From Henriciella marina (GTDB lineage Bacteria > Pseudomonadota > Alphaproteobacteria > Caulobacterales > Hyphomonadaceae): a stretch of 64,000 nt of DNA. Positions 43,976 through 52,802 of the stretch are shown here, in pieces (position 1 is the stretch's first letter; every line of letters starts with the position of its first letter). Position numbers and translations under genes: made by a program. The notes under the pieces are model-generated. The model did no database searches. It saw only the letters and a list, made by a program, of their open reading frames with translations, and was not told the DNA's origin. The stretch is from contig NZ_JAPWGW010000001.1 in assembly GCF_027213945.1 (NCBI RefSeq), forward strand, positions 620,001 to 684,000, read 5' to 3'.

Positions 43976-44506
43976 ATGCTCAAGGCCCTCCTTATCGCCA
44001 GTGTCATCGCCGTCAGCGGCCCGCAATACGGGCCGAGCGATGAGATGTTCGATGAGTTGAAGAACGCACCCAGCGAAGAAAAGGCAAATTCCACGGCGAT
44101 GGATATCTGGGCGGCCTGGCTGGAAAGCGGGTCTGCCGCTGCAGACCTTGTGATGCAGCGCGCCGTGGAAGCCCAGAGCCTAGGGGACCTCGAACTTGCG
44201 CACGAGCTGTTTGACCGCGTCATCGCGATCCAGCCGGAATATGCAGAGGCGTACAATCGGCGCGCAGCGCTTTTTCTGGTCGACGAAAATTTTCCCGAAG
44301 CTCTGCGCGACCTCAATGAGGCGATCCGGTTGGAGCCGCGCCATTTCGAGGCCTGGACGGGTCTTGGCCGCATCATGGAAACGCTTGGGGCCAAGGATGA
44401 GGCACTGGAAGCCTATCGCGAAGCATTGAAAATTCACCCGACGCTTCAGGCGGCGCGCGCCGCAGAGTCGAGGCTGCTGCGTGAACAGAACGGTCAGGGG
44501 CTTTGA
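43976..44506 (+). CDS. TPR-repeat protein, exported
   Basis: A 176-residue protein with a short hydrophobic N-terminus (LLIASVIAVSG) suggesting export, followed by at least two tetratricopeptide repeats (ELAHELFDRVIAIQPEYAEAYNRRAAL, FPEALRDLNEAIRLEPRHFEAWTGLG, then KDEALEAYREALKIHP), shown here as their cores LAHELFDRVIAIQP, ALRDLNEAIRLEP and ALEAYREALKIHP. TPRs mediate protein binding. ATG 43976 was chosen over an upstream in-frame start that overlaps the HAD gene end. The stop overlaps the next gene start as TTGA. Confidence 0.88.
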   Translation: MLKALLIASVIAVSGPQYGPSDEMFDELKNAPSEEKANSTAMDIWAAWLESGSAAADLVMQRAVEAQSLGDLELAHELFDRVIAIQPEYAEAYNRRAALFLVDENFPEALRDLNEAIRLEPRHFEAWTGLGRIMETLGAKDEALEAYREALKIHPTLQAARAAESRLLREQNGQGL

Positions 44507-45462
44507 AAATTATTCTTACCGGACTCACCTTGCTGCTCGCGCTGAGCGGTATCAGCGCCTGCGTTCATAGTGCGGTCTACACCAGCAATGTCGAGGACAA
44601 GTACCCGCCCAAGGGCACGCTCGTAGTCGCAAATGGCGCGAAGGTTCATGTCATCGAAGCGGGCCGCGAAGGCCCGCCCGTCCTGATGATCCATGGCGCG
44701 TCGGCAAACGCCAGAGAGTTCACGTTTACCTTGGCACCGCGCCTTCAGGATGATTTCCGTGTGCTCATGGCGGACCGTCCCGGCCATGGCTATTCCGGCC
44801 GCCCTGAAGCTGCGGAAACGCTGGAGGTTCAGGCGGCCCAGATGGCAGCGGTTCTCCGACAGCTTGCACCGGGGCAGAAAGCGGTCATCGTCGGACATTC
44901 CTATGGCGGCGCGGTCGCGCTCCGGCTTGCGCTGGACCACCCTGATCTCGTCAACGGGGTCGTGCTTCTTGCGCCGGTAACCCATGACTGGGGCGGCGGG
45001 GGTGAGACCTGGTACAACAAGGTTGCAGGCCCACCTGTCATCGGGCCGATCTTCTCACAACTCGTTCCGCTCGTTGCGCCCGCCATGGTAAAAAGCGGCA
45101 TTGATGGCGTGTTCGACCCGAAGGACGCGCCAAACGATTACTATTCAGACGCGGCCATCGGCCTTCTCTTCCGGCCGCCGAGCTTCCGCGCGAATGCAGA
45201 TGACATGAACGTCCTGCAGGAGGAGCTCGCGGCCCAGCAGCACCGCTACCCAGAGCTCAGCATGCCCATCGTGCTTTTTTCAGGCGCCAAGGACACTGTG
45301 ATCGATCCGACCCTCCATGCAGGAAAGATCAAGCATCAGGTCACAGGCTTTGAGCTCGTCAAACTGCCGCAGACCGGGCACATGCCCCACCATCACCATG
45401 GCGACGAAGTGGCAGATGTGATCCGCCGCCTCGCCGCAGATGCGATGGATCAGTCCTCGTAG
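44503..45462 (+). CDS. Alpha/beta hydrolase, predicted lipoprotein
   Basis: A 319-residue alpha/beta-fold hydrolase. It begins with a TTG codon that overlaps the preceding stop (TTGA), then a lipoprotein signal (ALSGISAC). The catalytic triad is visible: nucleophile in VIVGHSYGGAVAL, acid in GAKDTVID and histidine in TGHMPHHHH. The oxyanion region is HGASANAREF. Ester or epoxide substrates are possible. Tail overlaps the alkaline phosphatase gene by 13 bases. Confidence 0.9.
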   Translation: MKIILTGLTLLLALSGISACVHSAVYTSNVEDKYPPKGTLVVANGAKVHVIEAGREGPPVLMIHGASANAREFTFTLAPRLQDDFRVLMADRPGHGYSGRPEAAETLEVQAAQMAAVLRQLAPGQKAVIVGHSYGGAVALRLALDHPDLVNGVVLLAPVTHDWGGGGETWYNKVAGPPVIGPIFSQLVPLVAPAMVKSGIDGVFDPKDAPNDYYSDAAIGLLFRPPSFRANADDMNVLQEELAAQQHRYPELSMPIVLFSGAKDTVIDPTLHAGKIKHQVTGFELVKLPQTGHMPHHHHGDEVADVIRRLAADAMDQSS

Positions 45463-47051
45463 GAAACGAGGCCGCTGGCACGGCCCATTACGTGGAAAAT
45501 CTCGTGCTGTTCGATTGTGCCGCGGAAAAGCTCTGCGCCCGGTCCGCTGGCATACACAGGTACGTCCTCGCCCGCATGCGTTTCCGAACCCTGGAAGACC
45601 AGAGCCTGCTGCTGGAAGTTCTTCGCTGTCGTGTCGACATCGGAAAGGTCTTCGCGAGCGCAGTCTTCTTCACCCGGTGCGCAGCCTGTTTCACCATTGG
45701 CATAGCCAAGGGTGGTGTAAGGCTTCCCGTCGTCAGCCCGCGCCAGACCGCCAGGCCCATAGGCCACCTTGCCGAGGATCGGATTACCGCGTGCGGGATA
45801 ACCCGCCAGCGTCAGCGTGTGTGAGTGGTCGGCGGTGACTACGATCAGCGTATCTTCGGCGTCCGTTAGGTCTAGCGCGGCTTGGACTGCATCATCCAGC
45901 GCGGCCGTGTCGCCAAGTGCGCGCGCCGCATTCACGCCATGATGGGCGTGATCAATGCGTCCTGCCTCAACCAGCAGCACATAGCCATCCTCATTCTGGG
46001 ACAGACGCGTGATGGCGGCGGTGGTCAGCTCGGCAAGCGAGGGTTCGCCAGCGGGATCTTCCGCGCGGTCGAGCTCAAACTGCATGTGGGACGGCTCAAA
46101 CAGGCCAAGCACACGGGTCTCGCCTGTGAAATCGATCGCTTCAAAGCCCGCCTGATCGGTGATGTAGACGTGATCGTCCGACTTGGCCGTCCAAACTTCG
46201 GTAAGGTCTGCTTCATCGATGCGGCCGCCGGCCGCTTCGCCGGTTTCAGGATCGGTCAGGCTCGCCGGAAAGAATGCGCCGCGGCCACCGCCCAGCACGA
46301 CTTCAAAGCCGTCCCCGGCCTCCCAGTCGACAAGCTGGCGGGCAATGTCCTTACAGTCCGTACCGCCAAGCTGGTTGTCGTCTTCCCAATTGCGGTCGGC
46401 ACTCTCGGCATAGGCTGCGGCAGGCGTTGCATGCGTGATGCGCGCCGTCGAGACGATACCCGTCGAAAGACCGGCCGCTTCGGCGATCTCGAAGATTGAA
46501 TCCGTACTTTGTCCGGACACCGACGCGCAATTGCCGTAAGCAATGCCAGAACGAAGGCCGAGCGTTCGCGACAGCGTCTTTATGCCGGACATCATTGCGG
46601 TGGCGGTCGATGCGCTGTCGGACACCTGTGCGTCATGGCTGTAAGTCTTGGAAAAGGCTGAATAGGGCAGGCTTTCCATCGCCAGACGGTAACTTTCACC
46701 GTCGAGCCCTTTCTGCTGACCTGCATAGATACGCCCGGCGGTGATGGTCGACACGCCCATGCCATCTCCGACGAAAAGAATGACGTTGCGGGCGCGCGGG
46801 ACGAAGTCTTCTGCCGTGCGGGACTGCACATCAGCAGCGGCCGCAACGTAGTAATCATCGCCGGCCTGCTGCGGGGAGACGCCCGTACGCGCAAGACCCG
46901 GTGCGTCGGCGGTCTCGGCCGTTTCTGATGGCGGCACCACGGCATCGACGGGCTCGAGTTCAGCTGGCGGGGTTGCGCAAGCTGCGATTGCGGCGCTGCT
47001 GGTCATCGCGAGAAGGAGCGCGCGGAAGGCGCCGGCATTTGGCTGTGTCAT
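45450..47051 (-). CDS. Alkaline phosphatase family protein, lipoprotein
   Basis: A 533-residue phosphomonoesterase of the PhoA family. It has a lipobox (AIAAC near residue 24) and a TPP spacer. Metal and catalytic motifs are ILFVGDGMGVSTITA (metal Asp), VSDSASTATAMMSG (nucleophile Ser between Asp and Ala), EAGRIDHAHHG (metal ligands) and VVTADHSHTLTLAG. The C-terminal VYASGPGAELFRGTIEQHEIFHVM is the last metal-site region. It releases phosphate in the periplasm. The long upstream in-frame extension (to 47219) lacks homology. No pho box was identified. Confidence 0.94.
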   Translation of the reverse strand: MTQPNAGAFRALLLAMTSSAAIAACATPPAELEPVDAVVPPSETAETADAPGLARTGVSPQQAGDDYYVAAAADVQSRTAEDFVPRARNVILFVGDGMGVSTITAGRIYAGQQKGLDGESYRLAMESLPYSAFSKTYSHDAQVSDSASTATAMMSGIKTLSRTLGLRSGIAYGNCASVSGQSTDSIFEIAEAAGLSTGIVSTARITHATPAAAYAESADRNWEDDNQLGGTDCKDIARQLVDWEAGDGFEVVLGGGRGAFFPASLTDPETGEAAGGRIDEADLTEVWTAKSDDHVYITDQAGFEAIDFTGETRVLGLFEPSHMQFELDRAEDPAGEPSLAELTTAAITRLSQNEDGYVLLVEAGRIDHAHHGVNAARALGDTAALDDAVQAALDLTDAEDTLIVVTADHSHTLTLAGYPARGNPILGKVAYGPGGLARADDGKPYTTLGYANGETGCAPGEEDCAREDLSDVDTTAKNFQQQALVFQGSETHAGEDVPVYASGPGAELFRGTIEQHEIFHVMGRASGLVSYED

Positions 47052-47068
47052 GGCGGAATTCTCCTGTT

Positions 47069-47998
47069 TCAGGCGCTGGTTGTAGCTTCTGCATGTGACG
47101 GTTTTGCCGCAGACCGGCGACGCCTCTTCACCCCGCCCTGCGAGAGCCAGATGCCAAGCAGAATAAGGGCGGCACCGCCCCCCTGCAAAACAGTGAGGGA
47201 CTCGCCGAAAAGCTGCCAAGACAGGCCAGCGGCGAAGACCGGCTGGATAAGAACGATGATGCCAGCAACGGCGGCCGGCGTGCGGCCAAGTCCGGCAATA
47301 ATCAGACCTTGGCCGCCAACTTGTGCAACGAGAGCAAGGAAGAGCGGCGCGGCGAAACCCTGAGGTGTTTCAGGGATGAAACGCTCACCAGAGGCGAGAA
47401 CGACCATGCCTGCAACGATGGCCTCGACCACGGTCAGCCAGAAGATGACATCCATCGCGCCAAGCTTGTTGCGGGACATTTTCGAGAACAGCATATAGCC
47501 CGCGACCATGATGGCCGCTGCAACAGCGAGCAGGTCGCCGCGAATGTCCGCCTGACCACTTGCGCCGCCGCCCTGCGACAAGGCTGCCGCGCCAGCCACA
47601 GCGACGGCGACCGCGACGAACCAGATGGGCTTGGGACGTTCCTTCAACACCAGCCAGGCGACGAATCCTACGCAGACATTGCCCATGTTCACGATAAAGG
47701 TGGCGTTTGCGACCGTGGTCATTGTCAGCGCCCAGTGCCAGAGCGCAATGTCCAGCGCAAAGAGCGTACCTGCGAGGATGATCAGGGGCGTGATCTTTTT
47801 CGGCATCCGCCGCTCAATGCCGATGAGCAGGACGAACAGCATCGGGATCGCAAAAGTGTAGCGCCAGAAAGCGATAGCCTGCGGCCCGAGCGTATCGAGC
47901 CCCATGCGCAGACCGATTGGTGCGAGACCAATGCAAAGACCGCCCAGAAGCAGCAGGAGAGGGCCGAGCCAGGCGCGGCCGTTTGCGGTATCGCTCAT
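47069..47998 (-). CDS. EamA/DMT family permease
   Basis: A 309-residue inner-membrane transporter with ten hydrophobic segments and two EamA halves, the second starting near residue 150. It opens with LLLLLGGLCIGLAPIGLRMG and has an internal PIWFVAVAVAVAGAAAL segment. This family exports amino acids, nucleobases or drugs; the substrate is not deducible. It follows gluQ by 10 bases, so a gluQ-EamA pair is cotranscribed. Confidence 0.9.
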   Translation of the reverse strand: MSDTANGRAWLGPLLLLLGGLCIGLAPIGLRMGLDTLGPQAIAFWRYTFAIPMLFVLLIGIERRMPKKITPLIILAGTLFALDIALWHWALTMTTVANATFIVNMGNVCVGFVAWLVLKERPKPIWFVAVAVAVAGAAALSQGGGASGQADIRGDLLAVAAAIMVAGYMLFSKMSRNKLGAMDVIFWLTVVEAIVAGMVVLASGERFIPETPQGFAAPLFLALVAQVGGQGLIIAGLGRTPAAVAGIIVLIQPVFAAGLSWQLFGESLTVLQGGGAALILLGIWLSQGGVKRRRRSAAKPSHAEATTSA

Positions 47999-48008
47999 AC
48001 TGTCTGCC

Positions 48009-48854
48009 TCAAACGCCTGCGAGCTTTTTAACGTCCCGTGGCGTTAAACCCGCCTCGCGAAGACTCGCAAGACTTTGTGATTCAAAGCGTTTGGCCAGCT
48101 TGTGTCCATCCGGGCCCAGAACAAGTGGGTGATGGGTGTAAATGGGGGTCGGCCAGCCCATAAGGGCCTGTAACAACACATGAATATGGGCCGCGTCTTC
48201 CAGGTCGGTGCCGCGTATAACATGCGTGATGCCCTGCCGCGCATCATCATGTGTACACGCAACGTGATACGCGGTCGGCGCATCCTTCCGCGTGAGGTTG
48301 ATATCGCCGTGGAGCCCTGGGCGGGCCTTTTCGATGCGGGTGGCCCCATCAAGACCGCAGACTTCGAAGCTCAGCCGGTCATACTCCGGCCCCAGATAGT
48401 CGCGGCATTTCTCCAGCGACAGGCGCCATGCGAAGGGCGCTTCCTGGGACAGTCGTTCGGCTTCCAGTTCTGCAGGCAAGGGCTGGCCGGTAAAAGGGCT
48501 TCCGGGGGTAAGGCCTGCCGCCTCAGTCTCTGCGGCCATGTCGGTTCGTGTGCGGAAGCAGCGATAGGTCAGGCCAAGTTCGGTCAGTCGCTCGACCACG
48601 CGAGCATAGTCCGCGAAGTGCTCTGACTGAATGCGCGGCGGGCCCGTCCAGTCAAAGTCGAGCCAGGCAAGGTCTTCCAGAATACCATCGGTAAAGTCCG
48701 GCTTGCAGCGCGTCTGGTCGATATCCTCTATGCGCAGCAAAACACTGCCGCCCGCCCGCTCTGCGGCCTGCCAGACATGAAAGGCCGAGGCCGCGTGGCC
48801 GAGGTGCAATCTTCCGGTCGGAGATGGCGCAAAACGGGTCAGGAAATCGCTCAC
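48009..48854 (-). CDS. gluQ: Glutamyl-Q tRNA(Asp) synthetase
   Basis: A truncated GluRS-like enzyme that attaches glutamate to the queuosine base of tRNA(Asp). The 281-residue protein has the HIGH motif in RFAPSPTGRLHLGHAAS and a KMSKS-like HKLAKRFES near the end, and lacks the anticodon-binding domain. A zinc-site remnant (YRCFRTRTD) is partly kept. It starts 21 bases after the msrA stop and likely heads the gluQ-EamA unit. Confidence 0.95.
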   Translation of the reverse strand: MSDFLTRFAPSPTGRLHLGHAASAFHVWQAAERAGGSVLLRIEDIDQTRCKPDFTDGILEDLAWLDFDWTGPPRIQSEHFADYARVVERLTELGLTYRCFRTRTDMAAETEAAGLTPGSPFTGQPLPAELEAERLSQEAPFAWRLSLEKCRDYLGPEYDRLSFEVCGLDGATRIEKARPGLHGDINLTRKDAPTAYHVACTHDDARQGITHVIRGTDLEDAAHIHVLLQALMGWPTPIYTHHPLVLGPDGHKLAKRFESQSLASLREAGLTPRDVKKLAGV

Positions 48855-48875
48855 CGGGCCCGCTTAGCAAATAGC

Positions 48876-49529
48876 TCAGGCGCTGACACCCGTCGGCATC
48901 GGACAGGAAACGCCGGTGCCACCAATCCCGCAATAGCCATTAGGGTTCTTGGCGAGATATTGCTGGTGATAGTCCTCAGCGTGATAGAACTCGTCCAGCG
49001 AGCGGATTTCCGTCGTGATCTGGCCGCGTCCGGATTCGCTGAGCGCCTTCTGGAAGCTTTCACGCGTCGCAGCCGCGATCTTTTCCTGCTCCTCGGTCGT
49101 CGTGAAGATGGCAGACCGGTATTGGGTGCCGACATCATTGCCCTGACGCATGCCCTGTGTCGGGTCATGGTTTTCCCAGAATGCCTTGATGAGCTCAGTG
49201 GCCGTCACTTTCGAGGGGTCATAGACGACGCGGACGACTTCGGTGTGGCCCGTCTTGCCGGAGCATGTCTCTTCATAGGTCGGGTTGGGTGTCTCCCCGC
49301 CAGCATAGCCAGCCTGGGTCACCCAGACCCCGTCCATCTGCCAGAAGATACGCTCAACGCCCCAGAAGCAGCCCATGCCGAAGACGATTTCTTCGAAACC
49401 GTCAGGGATGGGCGCGCTCATATCGTTGCCATTCACGAAATGGATATCAGAGGTCGGAATGGCCTGCGCGCGGCCGGGCAGGGCCTCGCCTTTTTCAGGC
49501 AGTTCGGCTGGTTTGCGAGTAAAGAACAT
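48876..49529 (-). CDS. msrA: Peptide methionine-(S)-S-oxide reductase, cytoplasmic form
   Basis: A second MsrA, 217 residues, without signal peptide. The catalytic motif is the standard [14 protein letters not shown] (Cys54), with TAGYAGG-type region [17 protein letters not shown] and a substrate motif [16 protein letters not shown]. The N-terminal 40 residues ([20 protein letters not shown]) precede the core as in other proteobacterial long-form MsrA. Located next to tRNA-Ser. Compare the exported paralogue at 30883-31554. Confidence 0.95.
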   Translation of the reverse strand: MFFTRKPAELPEKGEALPGRAQAIPTSDIHFVNGNDMSAPIPDGFEEIVFGMGCFWGVERIFWQMDGVWVTQAGYAGGETPNPTYEETCSGKTGHTEVVRVVYDPSKVTATELIKAFWENHDPTQGMRQGNDVGTQYRSAIFTTTEEQEKIAAATRESFQKALSESGRGQITTEIRSLDEFYHAEDYHQQYLAKNPNGYCGIGGTGVSCPMPTGVSA

Positions 49530-49636
49530 GCTGTTCGTCCTTTCAATGTCTCAGCCTTCAATATGGAATTCAGCAGCGGAGAAACAATCACGGGCTTGCG
49601 GTTGCCTAGCACCTTCCTCTATAGACGCGCCCTTGT

Positions 49637-49726
49637 GGTGAGGTGGCCGAGTGGTTGAAGGCGCACGCCTGGAACGCGTGTATACGAGCAATCGTATCCA
49701 GGGTTCGAATCCCTGTCTCACCGCCA
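49637..49726 (+). tRNA. tRNA-Ser (anticodon GGA)
   Basis: Acceptor GGTGAGG pairs with the TCTCACC end, the D arm is GCCGAGTGGTTGAAGGC, and the anticodon loop is CTGGAAC with the GGA anticodon in a CACGC/GCGTG stem. A long variable arm follows (GTATACGAGCAATCGTAT), and the T arm contains GGGTTCGAATCCC. Encoded CCA ends at 49726. Class II tRNA as expected for serine. Confidence 0.97.
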
Positions 49727-49810
49727 CTTCCCTCCGAGAACTGCAGTGCGCACGAAATTGACCGGCATCTATCAACCAGATGTTTACAGGCCGTCCGTAT
49801 TCGTCGCTGG

Positions 49811-50356
49811 ATGCAGAACCTAGAACCTCAGGTCAATATCACGCCAGCGGGCCGCGAAGCAGCCCGCCTTCATTGCCTGCGCCGACAGCAAATCCTCGAT
49901 ACCGCTCCAAGCCGGGCCTTCGACGCGATCAGCCGCGCCGCATCGCGTCATTTCGATGTGCCCATCGTTCTGGTGTCGCTGGTTGATGTGAACAGGCAAT
50001 GGTTCAAGTCATGTGTCGGGATCGACGCCTGTGAGTCGGACAGGGCCAACTCTTTCTGCTCCTATGCCATTCAGACTGACGCGGTGTTTGTCGTTGAAGA
50101 CGCCCGGCAGGACCCCCGGTTCAAGCATCACGCCATGGTGACGGGGGAACCTTTTATCCGGTTCTATGCCGGCGCCCCGATCAATGTGGACGGATACAAT
50201 ATCGGCACGTTCTGCATCATTGATCACGAACCGAGATCGCTGTCGCCAGAGCAGCAAGCCGACCTGACGCGTATGGCCACACTTGTCCGGCGCCAGATCA
50301 AACTGGATGCACGGATGGCCGGTCGCGACCCCGTTGCGTCAGTGGCTCAGGATTAA
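49811..50356 (+). CDS. GAF-domain protein
   Basis: A 181-residue cytoplasmic protein that is essentially a GAF domain: [42 protein letters not shown] and [30 protein letters not shown]. It has no output domain. The frame is open back through the tRNA-Ser, so only starts after 49726 are possible; ATG 49811 is the first. It ends 2 bases before the PAS-GGDEF-EAL gene, so it likely acts with it as a separate sensory subunit. The ligand is unknown. Confidence 0.87.
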   Translation: MQNLEPQVNITPAGREAARLHCLRRQQILDTAPSRAFDAISRAASRHFDVPIVLVSLVDVNRQWFKSCVGIDACESDRANSFCSYAIQTDAVFVVEDARQDPRFKHHAMVTGEPFIRFYAGAPINVDGYNIGTFCIIDHEPRSLSPEQQADLTRMATLVRRQIKLDARMAGRDPVASVAQD

Positions 50357-50358
50357 AA

Positions 50359-52131
50359 ATGATCAGGCCATACTTCTCGAGCGTTCTTGACGCCATTCCC
50401 TACGCGGTCTTCGTCAAGGATCACCAGCACCGCTGGGTATATGGGAATACGGCTTTCAAGAAGCTGATCGGCTGCGATGACATCATTGGTAAGGATGACA
50501 GCCATATCTTCGATGAAGAACAGGTAACTGTTTTCTGGCGGGAGGATGATGCTGTTCTTGCTGGCGAAGAAAGCCTCAATGAAGAGCAGATCGGCGACAA
50601 CCAGTTCGCGCTCACCAAGAAGGTTCCCTTCACATTTGAAGATGGCTCGCGGGGCCTCCTCGGGATCGTGATGGACTTCATTCATATCGATAAGAGCGAC
50701 GGCGAGAAGGCGGCATCGCTTCCGCATTTTGGCGGTATGCAGCCTCAGATGACGGTGCTGCAGAAGCGCCTCGAAGAAGCGCTGAGCGACAAGGCAACTG
50801 CCCTGAAAGTCGCACAGACCGATGCGGCGACCGGTTTGCGAAACCGTCGTGGTCTGGAAATTGACCTGGAGAACCGGGTCAAGGATGCTGAAAAAGAGGG
50901 CAAATCATTTGGCTTTGCGCTCGTTGACCTCGATTACTTCAAACGCATCAATGACCGGTTTGGTCACTCGGTTGGCGATAGCGTGCTGAAAACGGTCGGG
51001 AAAAGACTGGCATCCCTCCCCGGCATCCGGAGCGTCGGACGTATTGGTGGCGATGAGTTCGCGGTCATCACCGAAGACCTGGACGAGCTTGGTGATTCCT
51101 TCGCCGACCGGTTTGAACGCTTTCGGCAGATCGTTTTTCGCCCGACGACCTCCGGCGACCGTGAAATCAAGCTCTCGGGCTCGGCCGGTATCTGCATCTA
51201 TCCAAAGGATGCGACCACGCCGTCAGAGCTTCTCAGCCGTGCCGACCTTGCCCTGTTCGCAGGCAAACGTGGTGGCCGCGCCGCATCGCAGATGTTCGAC
51301 GAGAACACTCTCGGTGCCTATCGGCGCCGGCTCCAGATTGAAGAGAAACTCCCCCAGGCGCTTGAGCAGGCGCTCATCACGCCGGTTTTCCAGCCGATCG
51401 TCTCCAGCGGCACCCGCCAGCCGATTGGCGTAGAGGTGCTGTCCCGCTGGCATGATAAGGATCTCGGCCATGTCAGGCCCGACGAATTTGTCGCCGCTGC
51501 CACGGATATGGGGCTTGTTGGCAATCTGGACCGCCTTGTTTTCCGGAAAGCCGCGCAGATCGCAAAACCCTGGATCGTGTCAGGCGAGATCGAGTTCGTG
51601 TCGTTCAATGCTTCGCCGATGGACGTCGTCACGCCGGGCTATGCGACAGACTTTCTGCGCGAGATCGCAGCCTCGGGCCTCCCGCCATCTGCTATCTGCC
51701 TCGAAATCCTTGAATCCTCGCTTGTCGAAGACGTCAGCTCCGCGCGCCGTAACCTGAACCGGCTGCGCGAGGAGGGCGTCCAGATCGCGCTCGACGACTA
51801 TGGCACCGGCTATTCAAATCTGCGGGCGCTTCTCGACATGCCGCTCGACAAGCTGAAAATCGACAAGTCGCTCGTGTCGGGCATTGAGGAAGAAGACAAG
51901 GTGCTCGACCTCGTCATCTCACTGGTACAGCTTGGCCGGGCGCTCGATTTGACAATGGTGGCCGAAGGCGTGGAAACCGCGTCACAAGGCGCTTTCATCG
52001 AAGGGGCGGGCTGTCCGGAAATGCAGGGTTATTATTTCGCTGCGCCTTTGAGCGGTCCGGATATGACTGCGTGGCTGAAAGATGCGGCCGGTGAAACGAG
52101 CGCCGACAGCGTGAGCCAACTGGCAAGCTGA
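50359..52131 (+). CDS. PAS-GGDEF-EAL protein (cyclic-di-GMP turnover)
   Basis: A 590-residue cytoplasmic protein. Residues 1-115 form a PAS domain (FSSVLDAIPYAVFVKDHQHRW, IIGKDDSHIFDEEQ). The GGDEF domain (about 150-320) has an intact GRIGGDEFAVI, so cyclase activity is possible. The EAL domain (about 340-575) reads IGVEVLSRW, an accepted EVL variant, with FVSFNASP, LEILESSLVED, LDDYGTGYSNL, KIDKSLV and VAEGVET all present, consistent with an active phosphodiesterase. There is no membrane segment. Upstream GAF gene is 2 bases away. Net activity is probably sensor-controlled. Confidence 0.94.
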   Translation: MIRPYFSSVLDAIPYAVFVKDHQHRWVYGNTAFKKLIGCDDIIGKDDSHIFDEEQVTVFWREDDAVLAGEESLNEEQIGDNQFALTKKVPFTFEDGSRGLLGIVMDFIHIDKSDGEKAASLPHFGGMQPQMTVLQKRLEEALSDKATALKVAQTDAATGLRNRRGLEIDLENRVKDAEKEGKSFGFALVDLDYFKRINDRFGHSVGDSVLKTVGKRLASLPGIRSVGRIGGDEFAVITEDLDELGDSFADRFERFRQIVFRPTTSGDREIKLSGSAGICIYPKDATTPSELLSRADLALFAGKRGGRAASQMFDENTLGAYRRRLQIEEKLPQALEQALITPVFQPIVSSGTRQPIGVEVLSRWHDKDLGHVRPDEFVAAATDMGLVGNLDRLVFRKAAQIAKPWIVSGEIEFVSFNASPMDVVTPGYATDFLREIAASGLPPSAICLEILESSLVEDVSSARRNLNRLREEGVQIALDDYGTGYSNLRALLDMPLDKLKIDKSLVSGIEEEDKVLDLVISLVQLGRALDLTMVAEGVETASQGAFIEGAGCPEMQGYYFAAPLSGPDMTAWLKDAAGETSADSVSQLAS

Positions 52132-52182
52132 CACGCCAGCAATCGACGCAACTTCTGCTCAGAGCCATGCGTTGTCGCGCGC

Positions 52183-52785
52183 ATGATGGACTTCATCAGC
52201 AATAATTCCTCGGCGATCAGTGCGGGGGCGAATGTGATCATGGTGATCGTGTGGGTCACCTATCTGCAGCTCATGCTCAACGGGATCATCCGCCAGCGCC
52301 GCTCCAGCCTGATCGTATCCTCATCGCTGAAGTCGGATGCCGCAGCTCGCTGCTTTATCTCGAACATGAGCGAAGGCAGTTTTCACATCCAGAACCTGAC
52401 GGCGCGTCTCAGGAAAAATGGCGAAGACCTTCTCAGCGACATCACGGAGCCGGCCGCAGATAATCACGAACGTTCATTCCAGATCCCGCTCGCGCACGGT
52501 GAAGCGCTGGAGCTTGGCTCTTTCGAAGAGTTGCTGGAGCGTTTCGCAGTCGAGCATGGCGAAATTGACACCGGCGACACCGACCGAGATGAGCCACTGG
52601 AGTTTACGGTGACCATAGTCGGTATTCACGGGCCCAGCCGCAAACCGGTTGCCGCGCGCCGTCGCTTTGGTCTCTACCGTGACCGGGGCACGCTACGGGC
52701 TCGCGGCTTGACGCGTGAAACCGAACAGTTCCGCTGGGGACCGCGCAGGCGTCGCATCGTCGAGGCCAATCAGGTCATCAACTAG
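52183..52785 (+). CDS. Single-pass membrane protein, unknown
   Basis: A 200-residue protein with one hydrophobic segment near residues 12-33 (SAGANVIMVIVWVTYLQLML) and a large cytoplasmic domain rich in charged residues, ending in a very basic stretch (GPRRRRIV). Short strands (RCFISNMSEGSFHIQNLTA) look like a beta-sandwich. No family is recognised. It starts 52 bases after the GGDEF-EAL gene and may belong to the same signalling cluster. Confidence 0.7.
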   Translation: MMDFISNNSSAISAGANVIMVIVWVTYLQLMLNGIIRQRRSSLIVSSSLKSDAAARCFISNMSEGSFHIQNLTARLRKNGEDLLSDITEPAADNHERSFQIPLAHGEALELGSFEELLERFAVEHGEIDTGDTDRDEPLEFTVTIVGIHGPSRKPVAARRRFGLYRDRGTLRARGLTRETEQFRWGPRRRRIVEANQVIN

Positions 52786-52802
52786 CTAGATCCCAGATCA
52801 GC

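Noticed and set aside
49643-49810. N-terminal extension of the GAF protein through tRNA-Ser
   Set aside because: The open frame overlaps a complete tRNA gene; the first usable start is ATG 49811.
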